Positions 11,956 to 21,938 of a DNA stretch of 64,000 bases are shown one piece after another. Under the pieces are notes generated by a model. The model was given only the letters and a program-made list of their open reading frames with translations, did no database searches and was not told the DNA's origin. The position numbers and the translations under genes are program-made. This DNA comes from Apostichopus japonicus (lineage: Eukaryota > Echinodermata > Holothuroidea > Aspidochirotida > Stichopodidae). Each line of letters opens with the position of its first letter. Position 1 is the first letter of the stretch. Location of the stretch: contig NC_092568.1 of NCBI RefSeq assembly GCF_037975245.1, positions 39,450,631 to 39,514,630 of the forward strand, in the 5' to 3' direction.

Positions 11956-12074
11956 AAAGTATATGTTAACACAGGCACATTATAGTGTTATTACGTATGG
12001 GAGATATAGGTAGTATTCCAGTTTGCATATCCACATATATGGACTAGCAATATCACAAAGTCACACTTATTAAG

Positions 12075-12605
12075 TAGCTGTAATGACATTCTACCAGTGG
12101 TGTCGTGGAAGTAGTGTATGTGGATATGATGATCTGGGGGGGGGGGGGGATGACGATGGGCATGGATGGGAGGTATCGGTGTAGTGGTAATCATCCAGGC
12201 ACGTAGTCAGAAATGTGTCAAGAAGGAGGGGAGGGGGGCTGGCGAAACATAAGGCATGATTCCTGGATACTGTGGTGTCGGGTGTCATGGAAGTGGTGTA
12301 GGTGGATGTGATGAGGGGGGCGGGCGAGGAGGAGTGTGGATGGGAAGTATGGGCGTTGTGTTAACCATGCAGGCGCGTAGCCAGAAATTTGTCAAGAATG
12401 GGGGGGGGGGGCGAATCATAAGGCATGGGTTGTAGACACTGTGGTGTTATGGAAGTAGTGTAGGTGGAGTTGATGACCGGGGAGGGGAGGGGGTGGGGAG
12501 GTGCATGGGTGGAAGGCATGTGCATAGTGGTGATCATGTAGGCGCGTAGCCAGATATATCTCAAGTAGGGGGGATGAATCAAGATTTCTGGATACCTGAA
12601 CTAAA
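12075..12605. repeat. Tandem repeat, ~175-bp unit, about 3 copies
   Basis: Each unit has GTGTCGTGGAAGTAGTGTA-like sequence, a G-run, ATGGGCATGGATGGGAGGTA-like sequence, then (C)AGGCGCGTAGCCAGAAAT and TCAAGAAGGGGG. Units align at about 12090, 12280 and 12445. The GGCGCGTAGCCAG word resembles a hAT terminus, so the unit may have captured a transposon end. Frames crossing the G-runs are not genes. Confidence 0.7.
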
Positions 12606-15600
12606 TGCGTAATTCGCAATACCGGGGGAGAGGTTAAAAACGGGTGTCCATACCCCCATATTTATTTAATCTTGGAGTTTCAAATATATGAACATTTACA
12701 ATGATATTTCAACTCATTTTAAAACTTAAAAATTAGCTCGGGGCGAGTCCTTATTGTAAATGCATGAAGCGATAGAGGGTAAGAAGTTTCTTAAATTACG
12801 CAATATAGAAACGAATAATGTACTCGGAGGCATTGACTTTTCTCAATTTGTAATGATTGTAATGAGGAATTTTTCTCATACCTTTAATGTTAGCTTGAAG
12901 GCTTTGTATGGATTTTGTCTAGAAAAATTTATCATATTGGGCATGTAAACTAGAAAATGTGTTGATCTGATTCCTGAAGTACAAACAAATTTGGAACAAT
13001 ATTATTCAAATCAAAAGTGGTGCTTCTCAGATGTGAATATTGAAAACTGTATACACATTCTGTATACATAACCGTGACGTTATTTTGAAAAGCAATCGCT
13101 GAGCTAAGAACGCAGGGAGGAAACTAGATTTGTCTCTGTGTTATCTGACTTCCATTGTCTTCCTCACTATTGCAATGTAACTCTGTAGTATATGACTGTA
13201 ATTTTCTCCTCCATTGACTTCCACAATACCGCATTGTGACTCTGTGGTTATCTGACGTCCATTGTTATCTTCACTATTACAATGTTGACTCTGGGGGTAT
13301 CTGTAAAATAGCCAAATATATGAGACAAGTACTCAAAACAGAATTGGTCATAAGTGCAATCACTCGAAGATTTATATGAGGTAAATAAACAAAAACACAT
13401 GTCTATTTAGTAAAATTGTACATGTGTCAGATACACAAGCTTTTAGGTTTTGAAAGAGCAAAGATATTTTATGACCCAGTGAATTAAGGACTGCAAATTC
13501 TTTGATACGCTACCAACTGAGATGTCCAGGTCCAAGTTTAAGGTTTCTCATTTCATGTAATATCAAGTCAGCTGTAGTGATCACCCACGTGCATGTGTAT
13601 GATACAAGCTGATAATTATTTCCATTTGTTCTCTCCAGGCAGAAATCAACTGGACGTAAACCGACGCATTGCCTGCCGTTATCTGGTGGTCCAAAGTCTA
13701 AAGTACTTAAGCTCCATGTTATGAAGTCTTTTGAATTGGTGAACTGATTATGTGATACCATAGAGTAATAACTGAAGTTAATGGAATAAAAATGTTCTTA
13801 CGAAAGCATGTGATATGTGCTTATTATGGGGTGATTTTAACGAGGATTTAGAGAGTGCGACACGACGGAATTATTAAACCCTGTGTCACTAGTTAATAAG
13901 GAGAGAGATCCCCGAATTTTATGTTGATTGCTAAGTTACTTATCCTGAAGTAATGATATGCCATTTCATATATGCAAAATGCGAATTAGGTCAGTTGATT
14001 CCCCTTCCTGTCGGATTTTTTTATTAATTAATTAGTGTTTGAGTGACTTACTTCATTTTATTTTATTATGGTGAAACTTTCAGGTATCAATGACAACAAC
14101 AAAAATGATGATATATGATTTCATAACATGGACTAGCTTAATAAAGCCACGAAACTGACTACTGTCATTTGTGTTTCTTCCCTCCTGCAAATTTTATTCT
14201 GAAATGTTGCGAACATTTTCTGCACTCTTATGCGCAAGCAATTAAATGGGAGCGTTTAAGCCGAACATAGAATATGCTCTCATTGCGCGCAAGACAAACG
14301 GTTGAAAACTAGCAAAATATGTGCAAATTGTACGTTATAGTAGGGCATGCAATAACGCACTTTGAGAATACAAGCTTTTCGCGCACAATAGACACACAAG
14401 TGTCAATATTTTGACGTATTTCGTTTAGAATCACATGTCATATTCAAAATCATTTTAATTGCTTGTATTATTTTAGTGCTCTACTCAGATACGTCCCTTG
14501 AAAATGCCTTGATATGCCCCCATCTCCCCCCCACCTCTTCCACACACATCTACTTTTGTGTAATCTGTTAATGTAGCTCACAATTTCATGTCAATTTTGC
14601 AAAGTGGGTAGTAGTTTATGCAGGATAACAGATCCCCACCTTATGAAGTGAGAGTGCAAACAGTTTGATGGATGTCTATATTCAGTCACAGTCATCAAAG
14701 GAAGAAATGTTAGCACGATTAATGGCTTGAGTGTGTCGTTTTGCCTACAAAGCTTTGTCCGAACATGGTTAGTGAATTAGGCCTGGCTAGGTTGATTAGG
14801 CTTTGCCTACCTCAAAACTCAGATTACTGGCTAGGCCTGTACTGCTTAGGCCCTTTTGCCACATTTACAGTGTTGGGAATATTTTGCAAAAGGAGGTTGA
14901 GTTTGAATATTATTATATTAATTCTAGATATGTTAATAGTCTGAACTATTCAATACTTAAGTTATGACCTAAACTAGCCTAAATTAGACCAAGAGCAAGG
15001 CTACGACTATAGCTAACTAAGCCTATTTAAGTAGTATTTAATTGCTAGTGATATAAGCCCAGGACATCATAACTGTCATCCAATATTATTCTGTCAAGTT
15101 CATTTACCGTTAGGGATACAGTTTCAATTAAAATGAGGAGGTGATAATTGTTGTCATTAGGCTTTAGTCATATCGCATGCGAAAGGACGCCGTAACCGGT
15201 ATATGGGCCTAGGCTAATTACATCCAGGGTGCACTTATATCCAGAAGGCCTGGATGGGCAATGGACTGTGGGCACCTGATGCATGTATCGGAGGTCCATC
15301 AGGACAAACAATGATGTAGAAGATAATTAAAGGATAGGATTTAATACTTAATATCCTTAAAAAAAAATGAGATATACAAGAGTTAATAGTCGTATTAAAA
15401 ATTGCATTACATTAATAAATAAAGGTGATTGCAGACATTTGCTCCATAATCTTGATAGCTTTTTGACTTGTTCCTTTACAGGGTGGCATCATCGTGTCCG
15501 AGGGAAAATTGAAGGCACTGGAGGGTCAAGGATATCAGAACATACAAATAGGTTGCAGCGGGCAAGTGCTAGGATTCTGGGCAATTTGTATGAAGAACAC

Positions 15601-15990
15601 CAATAGAGCTTCAGGTAGCAGGAACTAACTCCTCGCCTGTCCCTACGGGGAGAAAAGAGGGCATGGGCAGGGCCTTGGGGGTAGTTCCCAAGTGCGCTCA
15701 ACCATGGTTAACTATTTCCCCACTCATTTGGTGTGTGGGCGGTTTCGTGAAGTACCCACCAAGTATGTTATTGATCAATCATTCCCTTGTTCGAATATTA
15801 AGCATAAAAACTAAAGTGTCACACACAGATATGCCGACCTGACTTCATAGGTTTCATTGCTTTCAACGAGGAAACAGAAACTGTTTCCAATAATTATCAT
15901 AGATATCATAGCTGTTCAGCTATACAGCATGTCCTTCATAGTGTGCACACCAAGGTTGTAACTGATTTCTTCATAAGGGACCACTTCACA
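12606..15990. other. Largely empty stretch
   Basis: Only short frames occur. At 13137-13303 a ~70-bp unit (TCTGACTTCCATTGTCTTCC..ACTATTGCAATGT) is repeated about three times, diverged. TAGGCCT words recur at 14770-15215. A frame at 13510-13761 (-) and one at 15367-15606 (+) are not recognised and lack support. Confidence 0.45.
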
Positions 15991-15998
15991 GACAAAGG
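15991..15998. repeat. Target-site duplication, left copy
   Basis: GACAAAGG, repeated exactly at 16788-16795 around the hAT element. Confidence 0.9.
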
Positions 15999-16787
15999 CA
16001 GTGGCGTCGCCAAGGGGGGCCACGTGCCCCCCTGGAAAACCTAGTGCCCCCCAGTGCCCTCCCCATCTGAAATTTGGGTTGGTTAAAAAATATATATTTT
16101 GTTATATTCAACTCCCATCATCTGAGTTGGTTTTTCATAAGGACAAAGAAGCACAGTAATTCGTATTTTCTTCATATGAGCTGCGAAAAAAATGAAAAAG
16201 TTTATCCTTGACCGTCGGGTATCGAAATCGTAACCCGCGCCATCACAGCAGGTGTCGATATTTACATTGAATGTGTCAGGAACAAATGGCGAATGTTCAC
16301 ACCTTCATACTGAGCCATACTCGATGTGTGATCAAACTTTGGATTGCATGGTGAGATCCCTGATAGAAGCCAATAACGATGCTGGAACCTGTTACATCTT
16401 AATAGATAATGGGAGAAAACGAGGACAAGAAAGGAGTCGGGGGTCATGCACACATTAATTTAACAAATGTAGGTTCTATTGATAGGATTAGGCATAATAT
16501 CGACAGCATGTGGTTCATATCCTCTTCAAAATTCTGCGCGTTGTTAAAATCATTACCTCAAAAATAGCAATTTCTGGAGATATCTTCAGATCCAATTTAG
16601 CATCAAATGTGGCACCATTTTGCATCTAGCCCATCCTCCGTATGCGAAAATTTTCCAAAGGGGAGGGGGTCACCCCCTCCTCTTAGACCCTCCCCCAGGA
16701 CGACGATCCGTATCCACCTAAGTGCCCCCCATCAAATGCTGGTGCCCCCTATTCCCCCCCAGACTGAAAAATCTGGTGACGCCACTG
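15999..16787. mobile_element. Non-autonomous hAT element (789 bp)
   Basis: The element starts CAGTGGCGTCGCCA and ends TGGTGACGCCACTG, an imperfect terminal inverted repeat of hAT type. C/G-runs lie just inside both ends. It is flanked by perfect 8-bp copies of GACAAAGG, the duplication length made by hAT transposases. The inside has only short frames (the longest about 88 codons over a C-rich stretch), so it needs a transposase from elsewhere. The perfect duplication points to a fairly recent insertion. Confidence 0.9.
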
Positions 16788-16795
16788 GACAAAGG
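16788..16795. repeat. Target-site duplication, right copy
   Basis: GACAAAGG, identical to 15991-15998. Confidence 0.9.
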
Positions 16796-17319
16796 GGAGG
16801 AATGGCGAGACTGGGGCTATGGTACTGTTATGACAATCTAGGGGTACCTATTTCGTATCGTTGTTGCATTTGAATGTGTTTAGGAGACAGGTTCTTTTGA
16901 TTTTAAATAGAAATACACAAGGAGAGAGAAGTGTCTTTTATTTCAGCTACCATTTAATTATTTAATTCACAGTATTACACTTCTTTTATTGGTGAATATA
17001 CTTTTAGACTGCTAAAAAACTTCTCTCCCCCTTATTTCGGTGATATATACAATCGTGCGGATGAAATTCTCCTGAAAGCCATTTTAACCTACCAATTACA
17101 GTACCCAAGGCTAAGAACCCTAACTATAGTACCCCCCCCCCGCCCCAATGCTATGCGCATGCCTAACAACACATACAATTTCACTCTATCCAAGCCCAAT
17201 GTAAAGATGTGGTGACGAAAAAATACGATACCCACCAACGTATGGGTCGTAGGCGCCGACTTTATCTATATATGTATAATATTTGATACAAATTAAGAAT
17301 TAGGGATGGTTCCTATATA

Positions 17320-17525
<206 letters not shown>

Positions 17526-17650
17526 AATAACGGAAAAACTGTTAAACAACTATGCTGCATTTAGAGAAAGGCTGGATCTCGAGTGAGATACAATAAATGA
17601 ATTAGGTAAGTGATTGGAAGTAAAACAGCCAATGTTTGGTTTTTGCAGAG

Positions 17651-17679
17651 CTTTCGAGCAAAACTAGCTCTTCTTCAGT
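17651..17679 (-). ncRNA. Hammerhead-ribozyme-like motif of the Penelope-like element
   Basis: The minus strand has CTGAAGA, an unpaired A, a 4-bp stem GAGC/GCTC with a 7-base loop, then GAAA. C3-U4-G5-A6-N7-G8-A9 and G12-A13-A14 of the hammerhead core are therefore present around a stem II. Penelope-like elements are known to carry small hammerheads in their terminal repeats. I could not pair stems I and III convincingly, and the extra A is irregular, so this may be a degenerate copy. Confidence 0.35.
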
Positions 17680-17835
17680 GCATGATCACCGAAAGTGACA
17701 AGGAGTAGCAGGAATTGAAACTGTTTTATAGAGAAGATGTCGGCATGGTTGTAAAGGCAAAGCGACTTACTGATTTCTGCTGAATAGAGCAGAAGTTTTA
17801 GAAATTCGGATTATTTTAATCCGCGTCGGATTATT

Positions 17836-20310
17836 TTAATCCGATTCCGTCGTAATTGTAAAGGAATTGTTTTGGTTTATCTGGGACGGCAAATCGTTTC
17901 TGATGTTTAAACCGAATGGTGCCGTGGTCTTTAGGTTTAGTTCCCAGAAATTTTCTTTCGCTTTCCTAGATTTATCTGTCCAAGAATCGTTCTGGTCAAT
18001 GGCAATAACACGCAAATTCTCAATTGAATGATTTTGGAGATTGAAGTGATTTGCAACGGGTTGGTAGATCTTTTTTGTTTTGATCGCCGATCTATGTTGT
18101 GTCATTCTCATTCTAAGAGTGTTTTTTGACTCTCCAATGTATTGTAAGTTACAAATATTGCAGTAGATGAGGTAAATGACATTTTTGGATAGGCAGTTAA
18201 TTTTGTGCCGAATTTGGAACGTACGTTTGGTTTGGTTGCTCTGAAAGGCCCCGGTCGAATCGACAAGTAAGCACGTTTTGCAATTTTGTGTACAGGGCGA
18301 TGATCCTGTAGTTTCTGTTTTGCTTTCCCCTAATGGGGTGTCATCCCGAAAGGATGCCCGAACTAAGATATCCCGTAGGTTGCTGGGTCTTTTAAAAGCG
18401 ATGACAGGTAATTCTGGGAATACTGATTTCAGGCGTTCGGTGCCTTGAAGTAGGTGAAAATTCTTCTGAATGATATTAGCCAGTGGTGGGAGACCAGGGT
18501 GGAATTCAGTAACCAATGGTACCCTTTTGGAACTGGTTTGACGAGTTTTGTACGTCAATGTTTCGGTACGGGGTTTGCTTTTAGCCTTTTTGATGGCATT
18601 TTCAATAGTACCCCGAAAATACTGTCTGTTTAGGAGGTGTTGTGACAGTTCTTTAGTGCGTGAATCAAAATCGACTTCAGAGGAGCATATGCGTCGAATG
18701 CGCAACGCTTGACTGTACGGAATATTTCTGGTACAGTGACGTGGATGGCAACTGCTTGGTAAGAGGTAGTTGTGCTTGTTCGTAGGTTTATTGAACAAGT
18801 CTGTTTTGAGTGAACCATTTTGTAGGGTCACGGTGGTGTCCAGAAAGTGAACGCCATGTCCAGAAAAATCAGCAGTGAATTTGATAGTGTGATGAAACGA
18901 GTTTATGTCATCAATGAAGAGTTTTAGATTAGCCTCACCATGGGTCCATATCATAAAGATATCGTCAATGTAACGTAACCACGTGTGTGGTTTCAAGTTT
19001 TGTCGAGATAAAAATTCTTTCTCGAGGTTTCCCATAAAGATGTTGGCAAAAGACGGTGCCATTTTGGTACCCATTGCGGTGCCATGAATTTGGAGGTAGT
19101 GTTTGTTGCCAAATACCAGATTATTGTTGGTCAAGATAAGTTGCATTAATTCGGCCAATTCTTTCTTCGTGGGGGTTTTGCCACGTATCGGTTTGAATGC
19201 TTTTGTGCAGGCCGAAATGCCCTCTTCGTTAGGGATATTTGTGTATAACGAAGACACATCCAAGGTAACTAGCAGAGAAGATAAGGGAAGATTTTTTATT
19301 TCCCCAATTTTCCGGATGAAATCCGTAGTGTCCTGCACATAGGACGGTAGGGCCGAAACGAGAGGTTGGATGAGGAGATCCACGAATTTGGAAATTTTTT
19401 CAGTCGCTGTGCCATTACCCGATATTATGGGCCTCCCGGGATTGCCTTCTTTGTGAATTTTAGGCAGAAAATAAAAGCGACCAGGTTTTGGGTCGTTTTC
19501 CAGGAGGTTTTGGCCTAACTTGCGGTCAATGGAACCGTTAGAGACTATCTTTTGGATGACTCTTTTCACGTTTTGTGTGATTTCTTGAGTTGGATCAGAA
19601 TCCAGGAGTTTGTAGTGTTGAGGGTTGCCGAGTAGTCTGTTGGCTTCCTCTCTGTAGAATTGTTTGCCCATAGCGACAATTGCAGAGCCCTTGTCGGCTG
19701 GCTTGATGACAATGTCATCGCGCTTCCGCAGTTCATGAATGGCCTGTCTCTCAGTTTTGTTGAGATTGTCACGGAAGTCTGGGGCGGAGGTGTGTGTTTT
19801 GACATCCTCTTCAATGGCCGAAATAAATGATTCAAGAGGCGCACAATGGGCCTTGGGTGGATTCCACGAGCTTTTTGGCTTAAAATTGGAATTCAAGTCG
19901 TTGGTTTCTTGCGTGGTGTTATTGCCATTTTCGTCGGCAAAAAATTCACGGAGACGTAAGCGTCGATAGAACAGATTTAGGTCAAGAGAAAGTTTCTGAG
20001 CGTTTACTTGCCGTGGTTTAGGGCAAAAATTTAGACCTTTGGAGAGTAGGTTTGTTTCTCCTGCCGAGAGTTGGCAATCAATGGTAACAACTGCACTTTT
20101 GGTGGTGTTGCATGCGGTCTGTATCTCTTTCCGACGGAATCTGCGAGACCTGGTTCTTTTTGAGGTTTCAAGTTGGGTTTCACCAGAAGACTTAACTCTT
20201 TGCGTGACATTATCCCTCTTCAATTTGTGACATTGTCTTGAAGCTAGGGTATGTGAGAGGTTCAAGCAAATTTTGGAGATGGAGTCAAGCTTTCTTTCGA
20301 ACTCGAGCAA
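17836..20310 (-). CDS. Penelope-like retroelement protein: RT plus GIY-YIG endonuclease, 5' truncated
   Basis: An open frame of about 820 codons belongs to the element. Numbering residues from the upstream frame limit at 20376, the RT shows FYFLPKIHKEGNPGRPIISG (299-320), VTLDVSSLYTNIP (370-382, first catalytic Asp), HGTAMGTKMAPSFANI (431-446) and RYIDDIFMIW (468-477, catalytic YIDD). A Cys motif CTQNCKTC (695-702) and a GIY-YIG nuclease follow (YLIYCNICNLQYIGES 735-750, with the conserved R-M-x-QHR). This order is that of Penelope-like elements with C-terminal endonuclease. The RT core has no stop or frameshift. However, the frame has no ATG before residue 236, and its first ~24 codons come from the neighbouring tandem repeat, so the true N-terminus is lost and the copy is probably not autonomous. 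Confidence 0.93.
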   Translation of the reverse strand: MLEFERKLDSISKICLNLSHTLASRQCHKLKRDNVTQRVKSSGETQLETSKRTRSRRFRRKEIQTACNTTKSAVVTIDCQLSAGETNLLSKGLNFCPKPRQVNAQKLSLDLNLFYRRLRLREFFADENGNNTTQETNDLNSNFKPKSSWNPPKAHCAPLESFISAIEEDVKTHTSAPDFRDNLNKTERQAIHELRKRDDIVIKPADKGSAIVAMGKQFYREEANRLLGNPQHYKLLDSDPTQEITQNVKRVIQKIVSNGSIDRKLGQNLLENDPKPGRFYFLPKIHKEGNPGRPIISGNGTATEKISKFVDLLIQPLVSALPSYVQDTTDFIRKIGEIKNLPLSSLLVTLDVSSLYTNIPNEEGISACTKAFKPIRGKTPTKKELAELMQLILTNNNLVFGNKHYLQIHGTAMGTKMAPSFANIFMGNLEKEFLSRQNLKPHTWLRYIDDIFMIWTHGEANLKLFIDDINSFHHTIKFTADFSGHGVHFLDTTVTLQNGSLKTDLFNKPTNKHNYLLPSSCHPRHCTRNIPYSQALRIRRICSSEVDFDSRTKELSQHLLNRQYFRGTIENAIKKAKSKPRTETLTYKTRQTSSKRVPLVTEFHPGLPPLANIIQKNFHLLQGTERLKSVFPELPVIAFKRPSNLRDILVRASFRDDTPLGESKTETTGSSPCTQNCKTCLLVDSTGAFQSNQTKRTFQIRHKINCLSKNVIYLIYCNICNLQYIGESKNTLRMRMTQHRSAIKTKKIYQPVANHFNLQNHSIENLRVIAIDQNDSWTDKSRKAKENFWELNLKTTAPFGLNIRNDLPSQINQNNSFTITTESD

Positions 20311-20451
20311 ACAAAGCAAGCATTGTAGAAACGTAGAAAACGAAGGAATACCAACAAGAATGACAAAAATAATCAATTGAGGAGCAAAAGATAACAGACG
20401 AAAGTATACCCAACAGCTTATAATGAAAATGTGACTAGTAATGTTTTAATA

Positions 20452-20490
<39 letters not shown>

Positions 20491-20526
20491 TATATATATG
20501 CCTATATATATATATATATATATATG

Positions 20527-20593
<67 letters not shown>

Positions 20594-21197
20594 CAAAATG
20601 GCCGCCTTAAGATTTGCACTAATTGCACTCAATAGAAGATGGTTCATGGTTCTAGAAAGCCAGAAACCAGATTGTGACATCAAAAAGTTTTGATCCGACC
20701 AGGTAAGACATGAAATGTGTAGTTGATTTCTTAGGATATAACCCAAGCCTTTGTTTTAAGTGTCTTTTCTAAACGTGAACAATTCTCTGTATCATTCTAA
20801 GGAGTATTTGTATGTAACTAAACGCAACTCCACTACTGTGTGCTATATGCAAAATGGACACTCTGTTTTTGGACATATTAAATAGGTTTTTGAGGTGTGA
20901 ACCTAATTGCAAATTTCAGACAACTCGGTGCTTATGTAGTCTAGTATACCTAAATGCAATGAACAGTTTCAAAGTGTCGGGCTTGTCATTTGTAAAAGAT
21001 GCACATTTAGCTAACATAAACTGTTTATATTCACCTTTAAGGAAAAAGCAGAGCAAACAAAGCAAGCATTGTAGAAACGTAGAAAACGAAGGAATACCAA
21101 CAAGAATGACAAAAATAATCAATTGAGGAGCAAAAGATAACAGACGAAAGTATACCCAACAGCTTATAATGAAAATGTGACTAGTAATGTTTTAATA

Positions 21198-21238
<41 letters not shown>

Positions 21239-21274
21239 TATATATATGCCTATATATATATATATATATATATG

Positions 21275-21333
<59 letters not shown>

Positions 21334-21938
21334 AATGGCCGCCTTAAGATTTGCACTAATTGCACTCAATAGAAGATGGTTCATGGTTCTAGAAAGCCAG
21401 AAACCAGATTGTGACATCAAAAAGTTTTGATCCGACCAGGTAAGACATGAAATGTGTAGTTGATTTCTTAGGATATAACCCAAGCCTTTGTTTTAAGTGT
21501 CTTTTCTAAACGTGAACAATTCTCTGTATCATTCTAAGGAGTATTTGTATGTAACTAAACGCAACTCCACTACTGTGTGCTATATGCAAAATGGACACTC
21601 TGTTTTTGGACATATTAAATAGGTTTTTGAGGTGTGAACCTAATTGCAAATTTCAGACAACTCGGTGCTTATGTAGTCTAGTATACCTAAATGCAATGAA
21701 CAGTTTCAAAGTGTCGGGCTTGTCATTTGTAAAAGATGCACATTTAGCTAACATAAACTGTTTATATTCACCTTTAAGGAAAAAGCAGAGCAAACAAAGC
21801 AAGCATTGTAGAAACGTAGAAAACGAAGGAATACCAACAAGAATGACAAAAATAATCAATTGAGGAGCAAAAGATAACAGACGAAAGTATACCCAACAGC
21901 TTATAATGAAAATGTGACTAGTAATGTTTTAATAGTGT
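20305..21938. repeat. Tandem array of ~740-bp units (two full copies plus a partial)
   Basis: GAGCAAACAAAGCAAGCATT begins copies at 20305, 21051 and 21788. The first two units are 746 and 737 bases, nearly identical, and differ mainly in TA-run length. The third stops after TTTTAATAGTG at 21938. Each full unit includes a (TA)n tract with GCCTATAT interruptions (20455-20590, 21200-21330). The Penelope-like element is joined exactly at the GAGCAAAC word of the first unit. The identity of the units implies a recent duplication. Short frames inside (90 and 68 codons, present in both copies) show no recognisable domain. Confidence 0.92.

Noticed and set aside
13510-13761. 83-codon minus-strand frame with DNGRQCVGLRPVDFCLERTNG-like core (partly quoted as GRQCVGLRPVDFCLE)
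   Set aside because: Cys pattern and codon mix are suggestive of an exon, but I recognise no family and see no consistent splice partner.
15367-15606. 79-codon plus-strand frame, possible exon after TTCCTTTACAG with GWHHRVRGKIEG
   Set aside because: Faint likeness to a FLYWCH/MULE transposase word (EGWHHR) only; too little to call.
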